The notes under the pieces: generated by a model
What the model was told of the DNA's origin: nothing
What the model saw: only the letters and a program-made list of their open reading frames with translations
Database searches by the model: none
Translations under genes and position numbers: made by a program
Assembly (NCBI GenBank): GCA_949775045.1
Contig: OX459102.1
Span: 5,700,185-5,764,184 of the forward strand
Direction of reading: 5' to 3'
DNA length: 64,000 bases
From: Metridium senile
Lineage: Eukaryota > Cnidaria > Anthozoa > Actiniaria > Metridiidae
Shown: in pieces, positions 43,032-53,300 of the stretch
Layout: each line of letters starts with the position of its first letter
Position numbering within the stretch: the stretch's first letter is position 1

Positions 43032-45053
43032 TTAAAAGTCTCTTGGACGTAGTTTCATCTCCGTTGTTTTTAAAGATTTTTCATATTTAAATGTATCCCA
43101 GTATGCTGCTTTTGCGCTTACAGTGTTTCTAAGATATTTACCATTTAAATTCGAATCAGAGCATTGTTTATACCACCAGGCACCACTACTATATACAGCA
43201 CATTTCCGACTACTAGTGATATCATTATCTCTATCCTTAGTACTAAAGGCCATGTTGTAATTACGAATCAGAGAATCACCAGCATTACCTGAATACGAGC
43301 CTCCTCTCAGCCTGTACTTGTCTGATTCATCACCAACACTAAAACTACCGTATTTGGCATAAGCCTTGGTTCCATCCCAATCCCCCAGATCGACTCGAAG
43401 GCTCATGGATGTTCTTGCTGTCAGTCGATGGATGTAGTCATTTCCCAACCAAAACTCCCCATTCAGGTTCCCAAATCCTATTTTGTAGTCTTGCCAGTTG
43501 CGGTAAAAGTCGACGGATCCATCTTGTCTTCTTTGGAACACTGTCCATCCCCCGCCGTCAGTTGTCATGTCACAGTAGACTTGAAAGGCGCCTTGTTCGT
43601 CAGGAGTTACTGTGTACGTACCGTCACGCCTCTCTCCTTCGTTGTATAACTCTGAACAATCTGTAGGATAACGTACTTTCAAAGTTGTTTTGGTTTGTAT
43701 CTTAGATACCTGAGCACTTGTAGCAGTGCACACATACACACCTGAATCTGTTTTTTTCAAGTTTCTTAGAATCAAAGAACCATCTTTTATTTCATTTCTG
43801 CCTGTGGGAAGAACGCCATTTTCTTTTTTCCAGCTGATGACTGGCTGGGGGTCACCATTAGCTTTGATGTTTAACACAACATTTGATCCAGTAGGAGACC
43901 GATAAGAGAGAGGTGGGATAGTTACAAATACAGGTAATGGGACTATAATAACAATAGACCATTTTGTCACAGATCCAAGAAGATTCTCTGCTTTACAAAA
44001 ATATGTTCCAGAATCATCTTTATTGGATCTCAGCAAGGTCAACTGTCCATCCTTGATAATAGCACGGTTAGTTGGCAATAAACCAGTAGCCTTGGACCAC
44101 GTGACTTTGGGCTTAGGATGCCCTGTCACTTGACATACAGGAAGAGTGAAGTCATTTTCTGTCTTTTTGTAGAATGGTCCTTTGTTCAAGGTCAGTCTTG
44201 GTCGAAAGTATACCTCGACTGTAGCTTTGGTTTGTGTTTTACCGAGAATGTTGGATGCCTTACACTCATAGATTCCTGAGTCATCTGGCGTGACATTCTT
44301 AATCTCGAGTTCCCCACTACCATTAACTGTCGTTCGGTTGGTTGCTAAGGAACCGTTGAGTTTAATCCACACAACGAAAGGTCGTGGATAACCACTTGCA
44401 GAACAATGCAAGATGGCGGACTGGCTTTCATTGACAATCAAATGAGGAGGTGAAATCAATACAGATGGAGCTGCTAATGATCGTCCAGGATCTCCTTTTG
44501 TTCCCGGCATACCTCGGGGGCCAGGTTTTCCATTAATCCCAGGTTTTCCATTAATCCCAGGTTTTCCATTAATCCCAGGATTTCCATTAAAACCACGTGG
44601 TCCATGTTTTCCACTCCTTCCCTGCATGCCCATTGGTCCTGGCGGTCCTTTCCTTCCAGGTGGTCCACGTGGTCCGCGAGGGCCTGGGATGGCAACCCAA
44701 TATTTGAATCCTTGCTGGGTTGATATGGCTTTGCGTATCTTTTGGTCAATGATCTTTGTGAGATGCTCACTTTGTGTTATGTTTACATTAGAAGTATCCC
44801 GGCGTACAATTCTATTTACACTTCGCTGCTTCTCCTTCATCAGTTCCTCGTTTAAGTTATTCTCTGGTTGGATGTCATTGATGTTGTTGATGAGTTTTGA
44901 AGCCAAGTTATGCTCAAACCGATCCATTCTTTTGTCTTGTTTCGTGAGTATCAGCTCGATGCGAACTAGCTCACAGCATAAAACAATGGCCATTATTGTT
45001 AGGATGATAGTAAACCTAAATGATGAACTTGGCTGGACTACTTTATCCGCCAT
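43032..45053 (-). CDS. CniFL-like receptor gene 5 (intact, 673 aa)
   Basis: Single exon. The anchor and first 40 residues match genes 2 and 4 ('[11 protein letters not shown]'). The stalk after that ('[20 protein letters not shown]') and the collagen part match gene 1. Collagen is 23 triplets (124-192), with three copies of the 18-bp Gly-Ile-Asn-Gly-Lys-Pro unit against five in gene 1. Ig1 is gene 1 type. Ig2 switches to gene 2/3 type at '[20 protein letters not shown]'. Ig3 and the FReD match gene 3, including the lost first Ig3 cysteine ('[10 protein letters not shown]'). The FReD keeps 'STKDRDND' and '[18 protein letters not shown]'. Predicted type II trimeric surface lectin; clearest mosaic of the set. 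Confidence 0.93.
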   Translation of the reverse strand: MADKVVQPSSSFRFTIILTIMAIVLCCELVRIELILTKQDKRMDRFEHNLASKLINNINDIQPENNLNEELMKEKQRSVNRIVRRDTSNVNITQSEHLTKIIDQKIRKAISTQQGFKYWVAIPGPRGPRGPPGRKGPPGPMGMQGRSGKHGPRGFNGNPGINGKPGINGKPGINGKPGPRGMPGTKGDPGRSLAAPSVLISPPHLIVNESQSAILHCSASGYPRPFVVWIKLNGSLATNRTTVNGSGELEIKNVTPDDSGIYECKASNILGKTQTKATVEVYFRPRLTLNKGPFYKKTENDFTLPVCQVTGHPKPKVTWSKATGLLPTNRAIIKDGQLTLLRSNKDDSGTYFCKAENLLGSVTKWSIVIIVPLPVFVTIPPLSYRSPTGSNVVLNIKANGDPQPVISWKKENGVLPTGRNEIKDGSLILRNLKKTDSGVYVCTATSAQVSKIQTKTTLKVRYPTDCSELYNEGERRDGTYTVTPDEQGAFQVYCDMTTDGGGWTVFQRRQDGSVDFYRNWQDYKIGFGNLNGEFWLGNDYIHRLTARTSMSLRVDLGDWDGTKAYAKYGSFSVGDESDKYRLRGGSYSGNAGDSLIRNYNMAFSTKDRDNDITSSRKCAVYSSGAWWYKQCSDSNLNGKYLRNTVSAKAAYWDTFKYEKSLKTTEMKLRPRDF

Positions 45054-45160
45054 AATGTATAGAAACTATCAGACGAACTATCGTTTGCGACGAAGAGGGA
45101 TTGTTGTTCGATGTGGTACTGAATGCAGTCTTTAAATAGGTTGAGACAACACAAGGAATT
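45054..45160 (-). promoter_or_regulatory. Conserved promoter region of CniFL gene 5
   Basis: TATTTAAA on the coding strand near 45130-45137 with the shared GACTGCATTCAGT. Nearly identical to the gene 4 promoter. Confidence 0.6.
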
Positions 45161-46187
45161 GAATACGTAAGTGTAAGCGATATAGTCAGGTCAGTAGGTG
45201 AACGTCTACCAATTACAGAAGACGGTCTTCATCAATATGATGATAGAGTCATCCCTACATGTTTAGTCATGTTACAAAATAACATTGTTACTTCCAGGTT
45301 TAAATTATCAAATAATTTGTTTTATTTTCAAAAGTGCAATTATTTTTAACGTAATGAATTAAGATATATTATAATGGTCGATTTGCATGACTGTGAATTA
45401 TGATCACCCAGGCTGTAAGCCCTTGGCCAAGATAATGTTTTGGTATCTATTTTGAATCAATGCCAGGTCAAGGGCTCAATATATTAAACAAACAACTTTT
45501 AATCACTCTCTGTAATATAATATCCCGTCTTGCCTGCTGAGAAGATATTCAAGAAGTATTTCGATATACATGCCTACTGGATTACCCTAAAGACTAACAA
45601 GCACTATCACCTAGCAGGCAACCATTTCATTAGAAGTTTACATAGTAAATTAATATCAATAAAATATGTGATGTCTTGGACGACTGAAAATATTGCTACA
45701 CATTTTAGATAAAATAATCAAAGTGTTTAATTAAATGGGGTATACTCCTATAAACATAACTGAGTGTCTCAACAATAATCTCCTTGCTAGGAGCATAATT
45801 TATGAGGTTCATAATAATAATAAATGTTATTATTAATAACAAATAATTAATTGATATTTAATTCAAGGTTTTAGTTTTCACCTGGTTAATACTACAATCG
45901 TATGCATAGCTTGAGAATTTACAGCAATATTTACGGTATTTTTAAGAAAAGTTCAATTTGTCCCTCTCCCTGTAGGCAATGCCGGTTGATGTCATTTCAA
46001 ATTCGTTAATGCTTGTACGTACGTTGTAAAGGCACAACATCATCAATTTTGGGGGAGGGGTGGGGAGGGTTTTGATAATCAACAGTCTGCTTACTTATGA
46101 ACTCCAGAGCTCCTTTGATAGCTCAGTTGAAACCAAAGACATTTAGATAGAAAGTTTTCTCCAAATTTACAAGTTCTTTTTTTTGAC
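45161..46187. other. Upstream flank of gene 5, no confident gene
   Basis: Holds the conserved upstream block, then diverges. A 60-codon open frame at 45530-45712 corresponds to a stretch repeated with stops upstream of other copies (31560, 36610, 40520), so it is more likely repeat than gene. A 5' fragment of tRNA-Tyr (CCTTTGATAGCTCAGTTG) is at about 46113. Confidence 0.5.
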
Positions 46188-46259
46188 GGCTCAGTGGTCT
46201 AGTGGTATAATTCTCGCTTTGGGTGCGAGAGGCCACGGGTTTGATTCCCGTCTGAGCCC
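46188..46259 (+). tRNA. tRNA-Pro (TGG)
   Basis: 72 nt. The acceptor GGCTCAG pairs with CTGAGCC. The D arm is GTCTAGTGGTATAATT and the anticodon stem CTCGC/GCGAG surrounds TTTGGGT (anticodon TGG). The T arm ACGGG-TTTGATT-CCCGT pairs fully. No intron. A degenerate duplicate is at 62571. Confidence 0.92.
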
Positions 46260-46632
46260 AAAATTATTGAAAAGCGTTTTCAAATAATTTTGCTAACCAA
46301 ACTGATAAGATACATATTTTGATTATAAGAAAGAGAACTTTAGTGCTTCAACGTTTAATTCCTTATCTTATTGATAGCTACAGGAAGGTCGAGGTCACTG
46401 GCTGGATTCCTGTCTGAGCCCGAAATTAAAGTGGTTTCGGATGTTTAATTTTCAAAAATATGATACAATTTTTGATTTGCTAGAAAAATTTAGTTCTTTC
46501 TCGACTGATTGTAGTTTTGGGAAGGCAGGTTAAATAATATACTGAGTTCTCTGTCAAAATTGTATAAAAGTTTTGGAATTCGAGGTATTTGTTGTGTTTC
46601 TAGAACGTTTTTTCGAACTAAAACCTATACTT

Positions 46633-46701
46633 CCTTAGAAAGCTCAGTTGGCAGAGCGGGGACCTGTAGAGTAAAAGCTGGTTCAAATCCGGCTCGAAGG
46701 A
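46633..46701 (+). pseudogene. tRNA-Tyr copy with central deletion
   Basis: The D arm and anticodon are present. From the middle of the intron it jumps to GGTTCAAATCCGGCTCGAAGGA, losing the 3' anticodon stem and variable loop. The acceptor is CCTTAGA. Confidence 0.85.
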
Positions 46702-46879
46702 TATTTTGACTTTTGTTTTGGCTTAGAAAAATTGTACATGTAGTCCTAGGTCGCTGCTTCAAATTCGGTTTTTGCTAACTCAAAATATTGTTCAACCAAC
46801 CAAAACATAAATTACCATCACCTTAAGTTGACAACTGCAATCACAATCAGCATTATCAATACAATTGATGCCATTTGAA

Positions 46880-47721
46880 TCATTATGATCATTATCAGAA
46901 ATATCATCACCATTATTATAAACAACAATTTAATCACCATCACCATCATTATCATCAGCATTATTATAAACAAAAACATCATCATCATCACCATCATTAT
47001 CATCACCATTATTATAAATAAAAACATCATCATCATCACCATCATTATCATCACCATTATTATAAACAAAAACATCATCATCATCACCATCATTATCATC
47101 AGCATTATTATAAACAAAAACATCATCATCATCACCATCATTATCATCAGCATTATTATAAACAAAAACATCATCATCATCACCATCATTATCATCAGCA
47201 TTATTATAAACAAAAACATCATCATCATCACCATCATTATCATCAGCATTATTATAAACAAAAACATCATCATCATCACCATCATTATCATCAGCATTAT
47301 TATAAACAAAAACATCATCATCATCACCATCATTATCATCAGCATTATTATAAATAAAAACATCATCATCATCACCATCAATATCACCAGCATTATTATA
47401 AACAAAAACATCATCATCATCACCATCATTATCATCAGCATTATTATAAACAAAAACATCATTATCATCACCATCATTATCATCAGCATTATTATAAACA
47501 AAAACATCATCATCATCACCATCAATATCACCAGCATTATTATAAACAAAAACATCATCATCATCACCATCATTATCATCACCATTGTTATAAACAAAAA
47601 CATCATCATCATCACTATCAATATCATCACCATTATTATAAACAAAAACATCATCATCATCACCATCAATATCATCAGCATTATTATAAACAAAAACATC
47701 ATCATCATCCATCATTCACAT
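46880..47721. repeat. 48-bp minisatellite, CAT-rich
   Basis: About 16 tandem units of CAGCATTATTATAAACAAAA + ACATCATCATCATCACCATC + ATTATCAT, with occasional GTT/ATAAAT variants. The unit length is a multiple of three, so several frames are open over the whole array (poly-Ile/Asn/Lys forward; acidic 'DDDDVFVYNN' and Met/Ile-rich reverse). Continuation of the same unit at 49290-49360 shows that the retrotransposon interrupted the array. Confidence 0.95.
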
Positions 47722-49290
47722 GGTCCTGATTGTATTCCAAACCGTGTTATCAAAGAGTTTGCATATGAGTTATCAATCCCTATTACTACCATCTTCAACC
47801 TATCACTTTCAACTAATGTTGTCCCTTCAGTGTGGAAAGATGCAATCATTACTCCTATACCAAAAGTGCACCCTACGTCTTCTGTCGATGAGTTTCGTCC
47901 CATTGCCCTCACGCCGTCCCTCTCAAAAATTCTTGAGGACTTCGTTGTCAACTGGATGATCGACGATATCAAACACAAAATCGACCCACAACAGTTTGGC
48001 AGCTTAAAAGGATCTTCATCCTCGCTCTGTTTGATCGACATGCATAACAACTGGCTGTCAAGTCTTGACAATTCCTCGTCCTATCTGAGAGTTTGCTTTC
48101 TCGACTTTAGTAAAGCCTTCGACCGCATTAACCACAATATCGTCATAAATAAACTACTCTCACTTGGAGTTAGGCAATGCCTCGTACCCTGGATCAGTGA
48201 CTTTCTATCCGATCGACGCCAAGCTGTTAAAGTAAACAGTGCTGTATCGCAATGGCTGTCTCCCAACGGTGGAGTCCCACAAGGGACTAAATTAGGGCCT
48301 GTTCTATTCCTAGCCATGATCAACGACCTTGAGCTGAAATCCAACCACTCGTGCCTCTGGAAGTATGTTGATGACGTAACAATCTGTGAATCCCTGAGTA
48401 TAAACCAGCCGGCGTCATCCATCCAGTCAGATCTAGATAGAATCCATCAGTGGGCAGAGAACAACGACATGAAACTTAACCTCAAGAAGTGCAAAGAAAT
48501 GGTAGTAACCTTCTTGCGACGAACACCCGATTGTGAACCTCTTTCCGTCAATGGTAAACTTCTTGACAGTGTGTCTTCTTTTAAGGTTCTTGGAGTTACA
48601 TTGAACAAACAACTCAAGTGGGATGATAACATCAACCTAATGGTCAAAAAAGCATCAAAACGCTTGTACATTCTGCGTGTATTACGTCGTAGTGGTGTTC
48701 CTTCAGCTGACTTACTTACCATCTACTATTCGCTCGTTAGATCCACTCTTGAATACGCCTGTACCGTCTGGCATAACAGTCTCCCTAAATACTTGTCTGA
48801 TAAACTCGAACTTGTCCAAAAGAGAGCATTTAGAACTATCTATCCAAACACTCATTATAATGACGCGCTCCTCATCGCAAACTGCACCCGACTAGACTCA
48901 AGGAGAAACGAGCTTTGTTTAAAAACTTTAGAAAGAATGAAAGAGCCATCGGCTCGATTACACAACCTATTACCATCTACTCGTGCAATTGCCCACGGTC
49001 GCAATCTTCGTAATAACAACAATCTAACATTACCAAAGTGCAAAACAGAAAGATACAAAAAATCGTTTATTCCAGCAATGTGCTATAAACAGTAATTTTA
49101 GATTTTTTATTATTGTATTTACATATTATCGACTTTTAAGCTTATATTTTATAAAAAAATTCATATCTATTTCTATTTATACACATTTTACTATTCAATT
49201 ATAATTATAATTATGTCATTACGCAATTCAGCCTGATGGCTGCGATGTAATTGTTTTATAATAAACCATTTATTATTATAAAAAAAATTT
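47722..49290 (+). mobile_element. 5'-truncated non-LTR retrotransposon with intact RT domain
   Basis: The frame of about 457 codons to 49095 is a near-complete reverse transcriptase. It begins 'HGPDCIPNRVIKEFA' (usual RT entry), then 'PIPKVHPTSSVDEFRPIAL', 'LDFSKAFDRINHN', 'GGVPQGTKLGPVLF' and the catalytic 'KYVDDVTI'. Then come 'VLGVTLNKQLKWDDN' and the thumb and tail up to 'YKKSFIPAMCYKQ'. No endonuclease or ORF1. The 3' UTR ends near 49287 with AATAAACCATTTATTATTAT and A-rich sequence. The absence of stops suggests a young insertion of a CR1/Jockey-like lineage. It lies inside the 48-bp minisatellite, whose open frame runs into it by chance. Confidence 0.9.
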
Positions 49291-49495
49291 AAATCACCAT
49301 CAAGATCATCACCATTATTATAAACAAAAACATCATCATCATCACCATCATTATCATCAGCATTTCTTCGCCATTATCATCATCATTTTAAAACATTATG
49401 CTAAAGCGTTTGAGAGTTGTTACACAGAATTCAACATGGAAAAGATAGCTAGTAAAATAGTGGCACTGATCCCATGTGATGAACAAAAGGTTGTT

Positions 49496-49851
49496 TACCA
49501 TTTAATCGGAAATTCCTTTAGCATTTCCAGTAATCTGCAATGCATGGCATAAATGGTAAGCAGCTTTTCCCAATGCCCAGTCGTTCCTGCGAGGTTTGTG
49601 TTCCATTCGCAATAGCACATAGAAATTCTACTTTTGGGCTTCTTGCTGTAAACAAATTGAGTTGTACAGGTGAGAAAGAACTGGGGCCGAGAAATTCTCG
49701 TGGAAAATATGTAAATGATACACGATTTTCCGGTAGTTCTGGTCACACTGGAAAAAGTGGAGTACCTCTTGTGCATCACCACTTTTCCAGTGGGAGTAAT
49801 TCAGTGTACCATTTAAAAAACACGGAATTACCGGGATTTCCGATTAAATGA
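49496..49851. mobile_element. Short TIR element (TTTAATCGGAAATTCC ends)
   Basis: CATTTAATCGGAAATTCC at 49500 is inverted as GGGATTTCCGATTAAATG at about 49833-49850. Open frames on both strands across it have no recognised motif. Probably non-autonomous. Confidence 0.5.
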
Positions 49852-50108
49852 TGCGATTCATCATGAATAAAAGTTGCTATGAATACATATGCTTGTTTCG
49901 AATACAACACATTGTAGTAAAGCTGTAAGAAAAACAAAAACAAATTCAATATTAAATTGCATGTCCTGTAAAATATCTTGTTATAATAAAACGTTTTAAA
50001 AAAATATTATTGTTAGTACGATTCATTATGAATTAAAAATGTTTCGAATACAACACATTGTAGAAAAGTTGTAAGACAAATAACAAAGGATTCAATAATC
50101 AATTGCAA
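49852..50108. repeat. Tandemly repeated AT-rich segment flanking element B
   Basis: TGTTTCGAATACAACACATT with the next 60 bp occurs at 49892-49962 and again at 50039-50105. After the first copy the sequence continues TGTCCTGTAAAATATC; after the second comes element B, and beyond its far end TGTTCTGTAAAATATT resumes. The first copy therefore looks like an empty site. Confidence 0.75.
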
Positions 50109-50326
50109 CCAGGTGATCTCGCTGTTTAGTTGTAGCCAATCAGAGTGCGAATTGGGTTTCAAGAAAAGAATCAATCCCACAAATCTTTGCGCGATTAGAT
50201 TTTGCTAAAATTCAAAATGGCGGACACGGATGGAGATGGGGAGAAATATGTACAATGTATTTTGTTTAGTTTAGAAAGAACAGATAGAAAAAAAGAAACT
50301 ATTTATGCAATTAAGATACCTTAGTT

Positions 50327-53300
50327 TCATTCTTCGTGATTTATTGAGGATTGTAACCGGTCTACTAATAGACGGCGGAAAGATCGTTCGATGGACTTGA
50401 ACATCTGAACTACAAATTTGACATCTTCTCTACTTCGTGGATCTTTTGCTACTTCAAGCACAGCCAACTGAGCAGCTCTCACGAGTGTTGGGTCCTTCAG
50501 GATGGGCATCCGTTCATGTGGCGGCTCTCTTTGAAACGGAACAAAGTCAGGATAGCTTTCTTGTAGGGATTTTTTCGTCGCACAACCAAGAACTTGTACA
50601 CTGGATAACTTTGAAATTACATCTTTGTTGAGCGCCTGATGTGAATAAATGGCAATTCTGTGTTTTGACAGAGATCGTGGCTTAGATGGGCTTGTCCAAT
50701 TCATAGCAGATTCCCATTTGCTGTCATCAGTTTTGGTATCAACCTTGTTCTTGATTTCAAAGTATGGGACTTGACAAATGTCCAAAACAACTGAACTATC
50801 AGAAATGGCCATACCCATCACATGATTAAAATAGCATCGGATTCTTTTACGCTCTTTTAGGTTAGTCGAGTTGTGCTCGATGATGATTTCATACCTTGCT
50901 GGATTTAGGTAAAATTTGCAGTTAAGAATTTCCTTTGACACCCTATGATCTGTTCTCTCAAAGACTACCTTATCATTGATGGAACATTTGTCTGCATGGA
51001 AGGAAAGAACTCCAGTGTCATTTTCAATACTGCTGGCATATTCTTTTGCATATTCTTTTGTGATGTAATTAATATCTTCATGGATATAAGAGGTTTTTGC
51101 AGACTGAAGAATCTGTTCTTTAAACTGGTCACTGTTTAACTCTGGAACACTGACTTTCTGACTTGATATTGCTCGAATATCTTCAAAACTGAGGTAGGTA
51201 GTTTGTTCTGTTTCCTGAAAAGGACCGATCAATTTAAGCTTTGAATTAATAATAATAAATAACCACATTTGAAATACATTGTATTTGAAATAACATTGAT
51301 AATGTTAATAATATTAGTGATTAATAAATAGAGGATATTACATGGGCGCGCAAAGATACAAATTCTATCTTCAAGTGTTGAAGAGATTTTCAACACTCAA
51401 AGTTAAAATTTGTATCTACAAGCGACCATGTAATGTTCTGTTTATTTTATAATTATCAATTAAAAAATATTAATAAAACTTTTTTCGAAACAATAAGTTT
51501 CCGTAAAGCTGTGTCACCATAGTGATGATATATTCACATGTGAAAATAACATGTTATTTTCACATGTGAAGATATCAAATTTTTGAAACGGAGAAATATA
51601 GGTATTTCATTGACAATTATATAATAATATTATTTATTGCCTATAAACTCTTTATAATGATACATTGATCTCTGGTACATGTATCCTTACAAGGGTGTCA
51701 ACTTCATCTTGAAGGTTTCTTGCATTCTCTGTGGAATTTATGTCAGCTAATTGTTCCTATCAAAAAAATAATTAATAAATTAAAGCTAGGAAACTAAACA
51801 GGACCAATTGTCTTTAAAATAATTGAAGTGGTTAAAGTGATTTTCTTGACATTTGTACCTTATTTTGAGCATTATTCATATTAGTCTCTGGTGTTTCAAT
51901 CTTGATCTCTTGGAATGGCATTTTCTGTTTAAAATCATTGGAAAATTCCCCAGTTTAGTTCCATGTCAAATTAAGCACTTCTATTTGTAACAGGTTCCCA
52001 TTTAAATCTCTACTTTCCCATTTAAATCTGTACTTGTGCAAATTGTGTTGATGTGTGCTAAACACACAGATCAACCAATCAGAGTATATTATTTCTGAAG
52101 TGAACTTCTCTGATTGGTTGATCTGTGTGTTTAGCACACATCAACACAATTTGCACAAGTACAGATTTAAATGGGAACCTGTTTTGTGTGTTCTAATCTG
52201 ACCACTTCAGATTAACTTGATTTGTGATGGTGTAAATGAAAATTGAAAGATTGGAAAATGATTATTTCTACTTTATAATTGATAAATGCACTTACATGAT
52301 TTAAAAACTAATAAAACTACAATAGCTTTGAGTAAGTGATGTCATAATTTAGATCCTTAATATGTTTAATTATTTTGATTGGTATCTTACAAATAGAACA
52401 GACTAAAATATGTTATTTTGTCAATAGAGAACAAACACTAAAAATGTGTACAATAATTTATACTATTTAGTAGTAAATAGTGCTAGTTATCTAATAGGAA
52501 ACATAATTTAGAACATTTTATACTATTTATGTTGCATACTTTTAGTGTTTATACACAGAAATCATTCAATAAAAGAAAGTTTAAAGATTTCTTTTCAATT
52601 TTTATTTTAGTACCCCTTAAAAGGAATACTGTATTTTTACAAAGCATACCTACCATTTTTTTTTTTCAGGTGTTGTTCATGTTCATCTTCTGATGTAGAG
52701 ACATTGCGTTTCCGTGATACTTTGGATCTTGTTGACCTTGTACTGCTGTGTTCTCTCTCACTGGTTCGATAAAGCTCATTGTGCAATAGCTGTGATAGAA
52801 TCAATTTCTGGTATTCGGTTGAATTGGTGGCGCCATGTCTTCCTCCGCTATAAAGGAAGGTACCCTCTTTGGCATATTTATGTGCTGTTTCCATGACACC
52901 ATCTGAAAAGTTGCTAAACTTGAGTGGGATACAAATTAGCTCACCGTCACTTCTGGCTTTGTCAATGTAGTAAGATGTATGTACCACAATTTGCTTGATA
53001 GAAGGTGTAACACAACTTGTACCAAAGATGAGAACAAATTGAAACCCAAGAAATAATCGTGCAAGGCATTCAAACTGACATCCAGTAAGTGTGGGGGGAG
53101 TATCAAGGAGAGCTATGTAGATAGGACTCAAGGAAGAGGTAAAACTTATCAAAATGTCAAGTGTTACCCCAGTGAACCCAGCTTCCTTAACAATAGTTGG
53201 CATTTGATCTCCAAAAGACAAAACACCAATTTCATCAAGCTTAATTGTGCCATCTTCTTTTTTCACATATCTGGCAAATTTAGATATTGCCTGGTGGTAC

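Noticed and set aside
45530..45712. 60-codon frame upstream of gene 5
   Set aside because: The equivalent stretch upstream of the other copies carries changes that close the frame; treated as repeat.
46885..47721. Ile/Asn/Lys-rich and Asp-rich repeat proteins over the minisatellite
   Set aside because: The unit is 48 bp, a multiple of three, so frames are open by construction; the fusion to the reverse transcriptase is accidental.
46880..47721. CRISPR array
   Set aside because: Units are contiguous with no unique spacers, and the genome is eukaryotic.
47713..49095. Retrotransposon as an active full-length element
   Set aside because: No endonuclease, no ORF1 and no 5' region; only the RT part is open.
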